The notes below the pieces were generated by a model that was not told where the DNA came from, did no database searches, and saw only the letters and a program-made list of their open reading frames with translations. Position numbers and translations under genes: made by a program. This document shows positions 10,121-18,731 of a stretch of 64,000 nt of DNA, in pieces (within the stretch, counting starts at the first letter, position 1; the number at the start of each line of letters is the position of its first letter). This DNA comes from Sinorhizobium arboris LMG 14919 (GTDB taxonomy: Bacteria > Pseudomonadota > Alphaproteobacteria > Rhizobiales > Rhizobiaceae): NCBI RefSeq assembly GCF_000427465.1, contig NZ_ATYB01000007.1, forward strand, positions 74,823 to 138,822, in the 5' to 3' direction.

Positions 10121-10963
10121 ATGGCCAGCGTTCGCAAATCAGGCGGCGATAACCTTTTCGTCCGCTACATCATCCTCGTCAGTTGGGCGCTGGTCTGCGT
10201 GGTGCCAATTCTGTGGTTCTTGACGATTGGCTTTCGCCCGCGCACCGAGATCATTGTTCCAGAACCCATTTACTGGCCGACTTGGAGCCTGGATGCATGG
10301 CGCCTGCTTGTAAGCGATTGGCCCATCGCGCTCTACCTGCGAAACTCGATTGTGGCCGTAGCGGGGTCCGTCGTAATCGACCTTGTTCTTGCGATCCCGG
10401 CAGCCTTTGCGCTTGCCCGGTACGACTTCAAAGGGCGCGAAGATATCGGCTTCTACATCCTTTCCACGCGGATGATGGCCCCGGCGATCGTCGCTGTGCC
10501 GATCTTCTTCCTCTTCAGGAACATCGGCCTGCTCGACTCCGTCTGGGCTCTCATGCTCATCTACGCGGCTATCAATCTCAGCCTCGTGACCTGGATCATC
10601 CGTAGCTACATGCTGGATATCCCGAAGGAGCTCGAAGACGCGGCACGGACTGACGGCGCAGGTGACCTGACCATTCTCTGGGAGATCATGATACCGGCCT
10701 GTCTGCCCGGCATCATCACCGCGGCGGTCATCGCGGCCATTTTCGCCATCAACGAGTTTCTCTTCACACTCCTCATCGCCTCGACGTCGAAAGCCTACAC
10801 GATGTCAGTTGCGCTCGCCAACTTCACCGGCGGCTCCGATGGGGTGATCTACAACGCAATCGCACTCGTCTCGTTCATCGCCTTCGCGCCGATCCTGATC
10901 CTTGTGATCCTGATCCAGAAGCATCTTTCGCGCGGGCTGACGATGGGTGCCGTGAAAGGATAA
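10121..10963 (+). CDS. Sugar ABC transporter permease (MalG-like)
   Basis: A 280-residue second permease with six predicted membrane segments; the first is YIILVSWALVCVVPILWFL. The EAA loop is IPKELEDAARTDGAGDLTI (about residues 167-187). It starts 1 nt after the previous stop, so translation is coupled. MalG-type partners usually end in a short cytoplasmic tail as here (RGLTMGAVKG). Confidence 0.92.
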   Translation: MASVRKSGGDNLFVRYIILVSWALVCVVPILWFLTIGFRPRTEIIVPEPIYWPTWSLDAWRLLVSDWPIALYLRNSIVAVAGSVVIDLVLAIPAAFALARYDFKGREDIGFYILSTRMMAPAIVAVPIFFLFRNIGLLDSVWALMLIYAAINLSLVTWIIRSYMLDIPKELEDAARTDGAGDLTILWEIMIPACLPGIITAAVIAAIFAINEFLFTLLIASTSKAYTMSVALANFTGGSDGVIYNAIALVSFIAFAPILILVILIQKHLSRGLTMGAVKG

Positions 10964-10966
10964 GCC

Positions 10967-12010
10967 ATGGCTTCCATTCTGCTCAAGAACGTCGTCAAGA
11001 GCTTCGGCTCGTTCGTCGGCGTACAGGACATGAACCTCGACGTCGTCGATGAAGAATTTCTCGTCCTACTGGGTCCATCCGGTTGCGGGAAAACGACGAC
11101 CATGCGGATGATTGCGGGACTTGAACACCCGACGGAGGGCGAGATTCGCATCGGCGGTGCGCTGATGAACGACATCGACGCCCGCGATCGGGATGTGGCT
11201 ATGGTCTTTCAGGGATATGCCCTTTATCCGAACATGTCGATCTACGAGAACATACGATTCCCGTTGAGGATGCGTCAGGTGCCGAAGACAAAGCACGACG
11301 ACCTCATCCGCCGCGCGGCGGAAATGGTCGAACTGGGTCCTTTCCTGGACCGCAAGCCCGGCGCGCTTTCCGGGGGACAACGGCAGCGCGCGGCGCTCGC
11401 GCGCGCAATCGTACGCCAGCCGCAGGTATTCCTGATGGACGAGCCCTTGTCCAATCTGGACGCGAAGCTGCGGGCCAGCATGCGTGTCCAAATCAAGCAT
11501 ATGCAACGGGAACTGAAGGTGACCACCGTTTACGTCACCCACGACCAGATCGAGGCGATGACGCTGGCTGATCGCATCGTGATCATGAACAAAGGCGTCA
11601 TTCAGCAGATCGGGACCCCGGACGACATCTATTCGAACCCTGCCAACACCTTCGTGGCGGGCTTTATCGGTTCGCCGCCGATGAATCTCATCGCCGGCAC
11701 CGCACAGAACGGCACCTTCTCAGCCGCGGGCGTGAAGATTCCCTGCCCTGCAAGTCTCTCCGGAAACATCACGCTTGGCATCCGTCCGGAGGACTGTCAG
11801 GTTGGCGGAGACAACCTTCAGGGGCAGGTCTACGGGGTGGAGCCGACGGGCGACATCACCTACCTCACGGTACGCACGGCGAACAAGAGCATCGAGATCA
11901 AGGCGGGGCGCGAATTCCGCGCGCCGATCGACAGCGCCATCACGGTGGGTTTCGATACAACTCGCCTCTATTTCTTCGGCGAAGACGGCAATCGAGTTGG
12001 GGTGAACTGA
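10967..12010 (+). CDS. Sugar ABC transporter ATP-binding protein (MalK/UgpC-like)
   Basis: ATPase that powers the importer, 347 residues. Visible motifs are Walker A GPSGCGKTTT (about 37-46), Q-loop VFQGYALYP, ABC signature LSGGQRQRAALARA (about 133-146), Walker B VFLMDEPLSNLDA and the switch histidine in YVTHDQIEAM. The C-terminal 110 residues form the MOP/TOBE-type regulatory domain (LGIRPEDCQVGG). The stop codon overlaps the kinase start as TGATG. Confidence 0.95.
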   Translation: MASILLKNVVKSFGSFVGVQDMNLDVVDEEFLVLLGPSGCGKTTTMRMIAGLEHPTEGEIRIGGALMNDIDARDRDVAMVFQGYALYPNMSIYENIRFPLRMRQVPKTKHDDLIRRAAEMVELGPFLDRKPGALSGGQRQRAALARAIVRQPQVFLMDEPLSNLDAKLRASMRVQIKHMQRELKVTTVYVTHDQIEAMTLADRIVIMNKGVIQQIGTPDDIYSNPANTFVAGFIGSPPMNLIAGTAQNGTFSAAGVKIPCPASLSGNITLGIRPEDCQVGGDNLQGQVYGVEPTGDITYLTVRTANKSIEIKAGREFRAPIDSAITVGFDTTRLYFFGEDGNRVGVN

Positions 12011-13005
12011 TGTCGACGACATTCGATCTCAGCTGCGTGGGGTTTTACACCTTCGACGCTCTCTGCCGGCCCGTCACCAACATACCGCCGGGTGGCCAGA
12101 CATATTTCGTGGAGGACTACACACTCGCGGTCTCGGGCGCGGCGGGATCTGCCGCCATCGTCGCCGCCAAATACGGCTTGCGCGTACAGGCGGTCGGAGG
12201 TGTCGGGTACGACGACATGGGCGATTGGGTCCGCATGAAGCTCGGCTCATACGGGGTGGACATACGTATGATGCAGCGCTGCGAGGGCTTTTCGACCTCT
12301 TCCTCGATCGTGACCACACGTCCGGACGGCACGCGTCCAGCACTGCACAAACGGGGCGCCACCGACTCATTCTACGTATCGGATTCCGACATCGACGGAT
12401 TGCTGGACACGAAGATCCTGCACATCGGCGGAGTTGGCCTCATGAATCGCATGGATGATACTGGCAGGACGGCGGAACTGATGTCAGAGGCGCGCCGCCG
12501 GGGCGTGATTACCACTCTCGACGTATTCGCCTCAACGCCGGAAGACCTCCCGAAGGTGGAGGCCCTTCTTCCCTACACCAACTATTTCCTCCCATCCGAA
12601 GAGGAGGCCAAGGCGTTATCCGGATTGACGGAGAACCGCGACCTTGCCCATTTCCTGCTGAGTAGGGGTGCCGGGTGCGTTATCCTGACGCTTGGTGCCG
12701 ATGGCGCCTATTACCTCGACCAGACGGGCCTGGAATTCCATTCTCCAGCCTTCCAGGTCGAGGTAAAATGTACGTGCGGATGTGGAGATTGCTTCAATGG
12801 CGGATTCGCCACCGGTCTCGTCAAGGGGCTCTCTCCCCACCACGCCGTCGAGCTCGGCCAAGCGTCTTCGGCGCTGAACGCGACCGGTCTCGGGAGCCAG
12901 GCGGGCGTTGCAAGTTACGAGGCGACGCGACGATTTATAGAGTCCACTCCGAGACGCGGAGGAGCTATGTTGGCGGAAGCTGGCGTAGCGAAAGCGACGC
13001 AATAG
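12010..13005 (+). CDS. PfkB-family carbohydrate kinase with altered catalytic motif
   Basis: A 331-residue ribokinase-fold sugar kinase. The N-terminal substrate region (VSGAAGSAAIVAAKYGLRVQ) and the ATP region (VILTLGADGAYYL) are intact. The usual DTxGAGD anion-hole motif reads CTCGCGDCFNGG (residues 254-265): the catalytic aspartate (D260) is kept, but the first Asp is Cys and four cysteines cluster in eight residues. Co-translation with the transporter ATPase (TGATG overlap) implies it phosphorylates the imported solute, which may also give the SorC regulator its inducer. Substrate not assignable. Confidence 0.88.
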   Translation: MSTTFDLSCVGFYTFDALCRPVTNIPPGGQTYFVEDYTLAVSGAAGSAAIVAAKYGLRVQAVGGVGYDDMGDWVRMKLGSYGVDIRMMQRCEGFSTSSSIVTTRPDGTRPALHKRGATDSFYVSDSDIDGLLDTKILHIGGVGLMNRMDDTGRTAELMSEARRRGVITTLDVFASTPEDLPKVEALLPYTNYFLPSEEEAKALSGLTENRDLAHFLLSRGAGCVILTLGADGAYYLDQTGLEFHSPAFQVEVKCTCGCGDCFNGGFATGLVKGLSPHHAVELGQASSALNATGLGSQAGVASYEATRRFIESTPRRGGAMLAEAGVAKATQ

Positions 13006-13023
13006 TGTCATGGGGGGTAGGTC

Positions 13024-13722
13024 ATGGGCGTGCGGCCACAATTCGCTCCAGACGCAGCGCAACTGAAGGACGCGCTGCGTGGCTTGCGGTATGCTTTCTG
13101 GAGAGGGTGTGACGCCGTGCAGGGGACGGCGCCGACGAAGCTTCCTCCGCCTGCCTCGACGATAGCACTGACAGCGCTTCGGGAAATGGGGCTGCTCGCC
13201 CGTAGCGTCGACCATATGCTAAGCAGCGTCGTACACACGGTTTTCGGCGAAGTGACGCTTGGATCTCACAAGCTCCAGGACATGATGGTCCCTGGCGGAA
13301 AATCAGAGGAATTCTCCGCTGTATTCTACGAGACGATGAAAATCGTCCTTAGCCACCTGGGCGCCAGCAGGGCGCTTGTCAGCCAGAGCGCCGGGAGAAA
13401 AGCCTTTAGCCAGGTCACGTCGCGCGACGCGCCCGAGCAGTTCGCCGCACAACTAGCCCTCCAGCTTCTCAGGGAAGAGCCTATCCGGATCGATTATCTG
13501 GACGCCCATTCCCCCGTCTCAAAGGAAACTGTCGCGCAGGTCGCTGTCTTTTCCGTTCTGCTGTACCTGCTCTCTGACCGCGAGAGCGGAGACTACGCGA
13601 AGATGATCCAAGCCGCGACCGCTCTGGCAACCGCGCTGCAGGAGGAGATTTTGCAGGCCTTCCGGGCACAGAACGGAGCTGTGCTGTCTTCGCTCTTTGC
13701 GAGGTACGCGGCCCATGTTTGA
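13024..13722 (+). CDS. Hypothetical protein, alpha-helical
   Basis: A 232-residue protein I do not recognise. It is largely helical, has no signal peptide or clear membrane segment, and no catalytic motif. It starts 18 nt after the kinase stop but overlaps the following unknown gene by 8 nt, so the two form a pair. GGGGGTAGGTC just upstream of ATG 13024 is a possible ribosome site. The pair sits between the sugar locus and the mobilisation genes, and may belong to either. Confidence 0.6.
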   Translation: MGVRPQFAPDAAQLKDALRGLRYAFWRGCDAVQGTAPTKLPPPASTIALTALREMGLLARSVDHMLSSVVHTVFGEVTLGSHKLQDMMVPGGKSEEFSAVFYETMKIVLSHLGASRALVSQSAGRKAFSQVTSRDAPEQFAAQLALQLLREEPIRIDYLDAHSPVSKETVAQVAVFSVLLYLLSDRESGDYAKMIQAATALATALQEEILQAFRAQNGAVLSSLFARYAAHV

Positions 13723-14302
13723 TCTTCGCCAGTTAATCTCAAATCTGCCACCGACGAACAAGCCCCTGCGGATCGCCGCCAGACAGCTCCACTGGTTCAG
13801 AACGGCGTTCGAGGCGCACGCTCAATTGTGCGGCGAGCTTATGGGATGTCGCTTTCAGCTCGACGAGTTGAAACTTGCGCGTGCCTTTGTCCGTTGGCTG
13901 AAAAACATAGAGCAACAAAGGCCCGCTCAGAAAACCGAACGCCGCGAGTTCTTCGATTTTGCTCCGTCGCTCATGCTGAGCGAACTCATTGCCGAGATGC
14001 CCCTTATTGCGACCGCGCCTCGGCAGCAGGTCGGGCCCGGACCTGCCGCCGAGTTTTGGCCCGAAGGCTATGTCGCCACGACGTTCTGCCTCACTGTCTA
14101 CGCGGCGACAATCGATCAGGAATTCCACGCGGAGATCAAGATAGACCAGGTAATCGATGACCTGCGAAGCTGGTGGTCTTTCCGGGAGAATGCCAACGAG
14201 GACACAAGCTATGCGGCTGGTTTCTTCCAGAAGGTGCTTGGCAACGAGCCAAACTGGGCGATGCCGGCAAACTTTGCGGCCCGCCGCCACAATCCGGGGT
14301 GA
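13715..14302 (+). CDS. Hypothetical protein, second of an overlapping pair
   Basis: 195 residues from the ATG at 13715, which overlaps the previous gene by 8 nt. The sequence is rich in aromatic and charged residues (for example RQLHWFRTAFEAHAQLCGEL) and looks soluble. No family recognised. Overlap and matched size suggest the two products act together. Upstream in-frame codons (from 13697) exist, but GAGG before 13715 favours the shorter form. Confidence 0.58.
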   Translation: MFDLRQLISNLPPTNKPLRIAARQLHWFRTAFEAHAQLCGELMGCRFQLDELKLARAFVRWLKNIEQQRPAQKTERREFFDFAPSLMLSELIAEMPLIATAPRQQVGPGPAAEFWPEGYVATTFCLTVYAATIDQEFHAEIKIDQVIDDLRSWWSFRENANEDTSYAAGFFQKVLGNEPNWAMPANFAARRHNPG

Positions 14303-14856
14303 AGAGGGGCTGATCGCAGAGCAAGGAGGCTGGTTGCAGAGTAGTCTTTCTGTTGGCGTACGGTCCGCGCCGGCCGACTCGCCGAAAACCGGAGGACCTT
14401 TTGACTGCAGCTGCGCCGACAAACGTTTTGCATCATCATGCCGCCGATGAGGCACCGGATCTCCTCGCCGACCCTTGCGCTTGCCGCTCACCCCGCTGAC
14501 GGCTGTGTTGTTGAGCAACATCAGCCCTCGCGTTTGCCATGTAAACGCGGAAAAAACTGCCGTTCTTGTAAAGCAGAGCTTACGTCAATACCACGTCGCA
14601 TCGGGCGCGTCGCGCATAGGCTCGGCACCCGGATTTGCGACTCCATGTCCGCTGTTGGGCCAAAAACACGTCTTCCGGCAATCGGCTTGGCGACGACCGC
14701 TTAGTCCGCATCTCGGCCGTTTGCGCTGGCCGCAGCGAGCGACCGCCTATCACCGACACGTAAAATCGTACTGCGGCCGCTACCGGGGCGGCTCTCCGAT
14801 TGCACGGCCTGCGAAAGAGCAGCCTGACGGCGCCCATCTCGAAAAACAACTGAGTG
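14303..14856. other. Gene-free stretch
   Basis: About 550 GC-rich bases between two convergent gene sets. Open frames exist on both strands, but none has a ribosome site plus plausible protein composition. No convincing terminator, repeat or RNA gene seen. Confidence 0.5.
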
Positions 14857-15066
14857 TTAGAAGGGCCAGAACCCAGAGAGATAGGCCGCGGTCTCACTTA
14901 GCCCAGCCATCGCGTCACGATACCAGGCCATGAGGGATTCAAAGACTTCCTGGACAAAGGCTAGAAACATGCTGATAACGAAGATGAAGGCAATCCCCTT
15001 CCCCAGGCCATCCTCTTTGGTAGAGTCGGTTTGGATGACGTATTGTTGACGGTTATCGTTGAGCAT
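14857..15066 (-). CDS. Small single-pass membrane protein downstream of the relaxase
   Basis: 69 residues with one hydrophobic helix (about residues 24-45, GKGIAFIFVISMFLAFVQEV) and an aromatic C-terminus. It starts 6 nt after the relaxase stop, behind AAGAGG, so it is the third gene of the mobC-relaxase transcript. Function unknown; a role in coupling to the mating apparatus is only a guess. Confidence 0.6.
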   Translation of the reverse strand: MLNDNRQQYVIQTDSTKEDGLGKGIAFIFVISMFLAFVQEVFESLMAWYRDAMAGLSETAAYLSGFWPF

Positions 15067-15072
15067 TGCCTC

Positions 15073-17685
15073 TTAACGGTCCCGGTCGCCGCGGTCGCGT
15101 TCCCTCTGTTCGATCTGTTCGCGCTCCAGCTCCTCGAGACGAGGAATATGCTTTTGGGCGGGGTCTGTACGTGTCGTTTCTCCGCTGCGCTGCGCGGCCT
15201 CCTTATCCCGATTTAGATGATCTTGTAGGCGATTTGTAGCATCGACGGTGGACGCCAACGCGTAAGCTTCGCGCGTGTCGTTGTCGATCGGCCGCCGATC
15301 CGGCTCATCGCGAACTTCGCGCCGCTGGTCGGCAATAGCATCCACATTCGCCGGCTTCTTGTCCTCTTCGAAGTGATCAGGCGCTGCTTCGGGGTCAAAC
15401 TTCCTCGCCATCTCGTCCAACTCGGCGTCGAAATCCCTTCCCGCCCACGGGTCTTCGATCCTAAACCTTGTATCGACTACGATTCCATGCGCCCTCAGCT
15501 GCTCCAATTGCGGTTCAACACTGTCGACGTGGGCTTCGTGCTCTTCTCTGGCGTGCGAAAGCGACGGTACGTATTCTTCCCCCGGCTCCTCGTCATAATC
15601 AGCTTCTACCCGCGACAGATCCAGAATATCGCCCGGTTTCCACTCGTCGAGCTGCGCATTCATCTCAGAGAGAAATCCGCGTTCGGCTTCCACTTCGTTT
15701 CGGGTCTCTTGCGACATGAAACGGGGCGAGGCCGGATCGCCGAAACGTTCATTGAGACGGTCGAGCCGCTCGCTTATGGTCGCCTGTACTGCCTTAACGA
15801 TCTTTGCCTGATCCATTGCGCGCTGACCGTCCGCATCCCATTCGTCAGTCGCCGCTTCGCGCGGCACTTCCCCACTGTGCTCGGCCAGTGCTTCTTTACG
15901 CTGCTCGTAGAGCTCCACCAACTCACGCTTCTGGTTGACGAAATCTCGGGCGAGGCCGGCTACCTCGTCAAAGTCTGCCCGATCGTCTGCCGAGACCGAC
16001 CGCTCCAACTTGAACAAGGCCGTCTCGACCTTCTTCTCGTAGGTCTCAAACTCTGCTCGTGACATTTCGCGCAATTCCTGACCCTCCGAAACCATCTCCT
16101 GCAATGTAGCCAAATTGATGCGGAAGGTCGATCCAAAATCCGCGCCAATGACAGTGCCGCTCGTTTCCGTCTGCGCTACCGAAACGCTTGATTCTAAATA
16201 CTTGTGGTGCCGCGCGGCATAGGCCACGGTCTGACGATCACCACCCGCCAGAGCGACCTTCTGCCACGATTCCTGAACCTTTATGATGTACTGCCGGCTC
16301 CGATCGCTCTTCGCGACCGTGCGTCGGCCGCTACGCTTCGCGTCATATCGCGCCTGCGCAGCTTCGCTCGTCCCGACATGCTCAGTGCGGCCTTCCCGGC
16401 TCACCGGCCGGACCTGGGTGCGCGTGAATGCCGGCGGGCTGGCAAACTCGCGCCGGTCGGTCATTTCCATCTCAATGCCGTGCTCCCGCGCCTTCTCTGC
16501 CATGACGGATCGCCATTCGCGAAACACGGCAGGCGTCGTCTCGATGCGATCACCGGAATCCGATTTCATCGCCACGATGGCATGGGCATGCACATGCGGA
16601 CGCTTTCCCCCCTCCCCCGCCTCTTTCGGATCGCTAGCCGGATCGTGCATGGCGAAGACATATCGATGGCCAGCAAACTGATGCGCCAGGAAGTCGCGAA
16701 CCGCGGCTTCGAACGCGGCAACGTCGGTCCCGGCCCGAGCCGACATGATGACGTGCATCACGTCGCGGCTCTTGCGGCTGTGGAGCTCGCCGCGCCATTC
16801 TTTCTGCACCAGGTCTCCTGCGACCTTCTCATTCGCTATCAACTGGCCGCGATCGTCGCGAACGTCGTCATGCCGATCGACCAGCCCGCGCAAGCGACTG
16901 GCGCCGAACTCGACGCCATTTCCGTAGCCATGAAAGGAGAACTTCGCCGCAGCCTCGCCCGCGCCCGCGCTGGCGTCGTATCGGCCCTGGATGATGCCGG
17001 CCGCCTTAACGTCGCCCGTTAACCGCTCCCCCTGCCCGCTTCGCAATACGACAAGTCCCTGAACAGTCGCCGAGCCGCCGTCATTTTTCGCGATCGCATA
17101 GGCATAGCGCCGGTCGCCAAAGCCGCTTGTGAGCGTGCTTCTCACCTGCTCGTGCAATGCCTCGTCCGATGCAAAGCCGGACGCTGCGATTTCGACGGAA
17201 AAGCTCCCAATGTCGCGGCTTTCTGCGCGGTTCTGAAAAAGGTGGTCCCAATCGCCACGGATGCGCGACAATTCCTCCCGCCCCTCGAGGATCCTGCCGC
17301 TTTCATTCTCCACCTTCAGCTCGCCGCCACGGGACACATAATTCAGCATCGCACCGACCCGTGCACCGCCGCCGTACGACGCCATTTTAACGACTGCCGG
17401 CTGGCTTCCCCCTGCGATGGCCGCTAGCCGCGCCTCCATAGGTCGCGCGACCGATGTCGCCTGCGCGCGAGGAGCCCCCCTGCCCTTCGATGCCGATCCA
17501 CGACCACCCGAAGCGCCGCCCGAGCCTCCGCCGCCGCCTTCAGCGCCGAGCTGAGCCAACTGCTTCAGGCGCTTTCGCATCTCTTCTTCGGCCGAAGCGC
17601 CGCGCCCGCCAGACGTCATTTCGTGCAGTAGCGCTGCGCGCCGCTGCTCCCATTCGCTGGTGAATGCGCCGAAGAAGATTTCCAA
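15073..17685 (-). CDS. Relaxase/mobilisation nuclease
   Basis: Conjugative relaxase, 870 residues. Motif I tyrosines lie in MASYGGGARVGAMLNYVSRG (Y104, Y116). Motif III with the metal-binding histidines is HVHAHAIVAM near residue 363. A Gly/Ser/Ala-rich linker (50-80) separates a short N-terminal piece. The C-terminal 400 residues are charged and coiled-coil-like. It probably starts at the TTG at 17685, 3 nt after the mobC stop, with GGGGAG upstream; an internal ATG (M23) is the alternative. With mobC and the nick-like site at 18179 it forms a mobilisation unit. No type IV secretion genes are in the window, so transfer would need helper genes elsewhere. Confidence 0.88.
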   Translation of the reverse strand: MEIFFGAFTSEWEQRRAALLHEMTSGGRGASAEEEMRKRLKQLAQLGAEGGGGGSGGASGGRGSASKGRGAPRAQATSVARPMEARLAAIAGGSQPAVVKMASYGGGARVGAMLNYVSRGGELKVENESGRILEGREELSRIRGDWDHLFQNRAESRDIGSFSVEIAASGFASDEALHEQVRSTLTSGFGDRRYAYAIAKNDGGSATVQGLVVLRSGQGERLTGDVKAAGIIQGRYDASAGAGEAAAKFSFHGYGNGVEFGASRLRGLVDRHDDVRDDRGQLIANEKVAGDLVQKEWRGELHSRKSRDVMHVIMSARAGTDVAAFEAAVRDFLAHQFAGHRYVFAMHDPASDPKEAGEGGKRPHVHAHAIVAMKSDSGDRIETTPAVFREWRSVMAEKAREHGIEMEMTDRREFASPPAFTRTQVRPVSREGRTEHVGTSEAAQARYDAKRSGRRTVAKSDRSRQYIIKVQESWQKVALAGGDRQTVAYAARHHKYLESSVSVAQTETSGTVIGADFGSTFRINLATLQEMVSEGQELREMSRAEFETYEKKVETALFKLERSVSADDRADFDEVAGLARDFVNQKRELVELYEQRKEALAEHSGEVPREAATDEWDADGQRAMDQAKIVKAVQATISERLDRLNERFGDPASPRFMSQETRNEVEAERGFLSEMNAQLDEWKPGDILDLSRVEADYDEEPGEEYVPSLSHAREEHEAHVDSVEPQLEQLRAHGIVVDTRFRIEDPWAGRDFDAELDEMARKFDPEAAPDHFEEDKKPANVDAIADQRREVRDEPDRRPIDNDTREAYALASTVDATNRLQDHLNRDKEAAQRSGETTRTDPAQKHIPRLEELEREQIEQRERDRGDRDR

Positions 17686-17688
17686 AGG

Positions 17689-18090
17689 CTACTTCTCCCC
17701 TCGACGCTGATAACCAGCTCGCCGCGTCAGAGCACGCAGCTCGCTCATCACGGCCGCTTGAACCCGCTGCACGTTCTCCAGGTTGATATCCAATTCGCTT
17801 GGGTGGACACCACGGCCGCTGTTGAGCGCCCTCGCAACCTGATTGAGGTTGATCCCGATCATCCGCATGTCTTCGAGCAGAGCCGCCATGACCAGGCGGT
17901 CATCGCCGGTCAGGATCGGCCGAACCCCCGCCCCCTCCAGAAGCAGCGACCGGAAAAAGCTGGACAGCGTCATACCGGCATCCTCGGCAGCCTTCTCGAT
18001 CGCCGCATGTTCGTCACCCGTGACGCGGACATGCACAGTGCGATCTTTCTTCGTCGGCTCGAGAAGAGCGTTGAATTTCCCCTCATCCAT
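17689..18090 (-). CDS. mobC: MobC-type relaxosome accessory protein
   Basis: 133 residues. A ribbon-helix-helix DNA-binding segment (RTVHVRVTGDEHAAIEKAAE, about 17-36) is followed by the helical MobC region with GINLNQVARALNSG. Such proteins bind oriT and help the relaxase nick it. It is transcribed away from the oriT candidate and directly into the relaxase gene (3 nt gap). Confidence 0.82.
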   Translation of the reverse strand: MDEGKFNALLEPTKKDRTVHVRVTGDEHAAIEKAAEDAGMTLSSFFRSLLLEGAGVRPILTGDDRLVMAALLEDMRMIGINLNQVARALNSGRGVHPSELDINLENVQRVQAAVMSELRALTRRAGYQRRGEK

Positions 18091-18127
18091 TTGGCCGTTG
18101 GCCCCCTACTGGCGCTTGCGACAGATG

Positions 18128-18187
18128 ATCGAGGGCTCGTCCCTCGATTGCAGGAAAATGGCGTAGCACATTTTTCCGTATCCTGCC
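18128..18187 (+). other. Candidate oriT with nic site
   Basis: TATCCTGCC at 18179-18187 matches the nick consensus of IncP/VirD2-type relaxases (YATCCTG/Y). About 30 bases to its left is an inverted repeat ATCGAGGG-CTCGT-CCCTCGAT (18128-18148). The site lies in the intergenic region directly upstream of mobC, the usual oriT location. Position and motif are seen; activity is inferred. Confidence 0.6.
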
Positions 18188-18334
18188 TCTCCAAATTGTA
18201 AGGGGAAATTCAACTAAGCAACTCCGAGCTGCCCTCGCTACGCTCGTCCTTTTGTCCTTCCGGACCGGGCCTCCGCCCCGGTCGTTTAATGAGGGAACGC
18301 TCACCAGGAAGGCCTTTGTCTGCCCCTCGTACTC

Positions 18335-18371
18335 AGCCGCAAGGGACGCTCCGCTCTTCGCCCTTGCGGCT
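18335..18371. repeat. 11-bp perfect inverted repeat
   Basis: AGCCGCAAGGG (18335-18345) and CCCTTGCGGCT (18361-18371) are exact complements with a 15-nt loop. It has no T-run, so it is not an obvious terminator. It lies between oriT and the parA promoter region; function unknown. Confidence 0.55.
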
Positions 18372-18569
18372 TCCGTGCGAGCGTCAAAGCCGGCCTTACG
18401 CGGCTCCGGGGTTCACTGATCGGGCGGAGCGTTTAGGTTGGCGCCGCACCGAACGCCGTCGAATGAAGCAGACCGGCAGTCACATGCGAATGTCATGTTA
18501 TATTTCACACGAGTTAGCAGCACGACCTTTTCACATCATGTGTTTATGTGGCCACTGCGAAATGCTTTC

Positions 18570-18681
18570 TCATCGTGTGGAAAATTGTTCCCATCATTCA
18601 GGCATGGTTTAGTTGATTCGATTGACTACACGGTGCGGTGGTGCAATGGTTCCTCATCGTATGAGCAATTGTTCGCATCGT
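18570..18681 (+). repeat. Two iteron-like 28-bp direct repeats upstream of parA
   Basis: Positions 18570-18597 and 18654-18681 share TCATCGT[G/A]TG, AATTGTTC and CATC[A/G]T at the same spacing (about 22 of 28 identical), 84 bases apart, i.e. eight helical turns. A weaker related CACATCATGTG lies at about 18534. The area is AT-rich against its surroundings. Likely a centromere or operator for the ParA and partner pair, or replication iterons. Confidence 0.5.
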
Positions 18682-18731
18682 GTGCACGTGCGAAGTGGAA
18701 CCTCCGTCCAAGTACACGGCGAACTGCCCGA

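Noticed and set aside
18179..18187. T-DNA border
   Set aside because: The nick core matches, but no full 25-bp border repeat or vir genes are seen; an oriT next to mobC explains it better.
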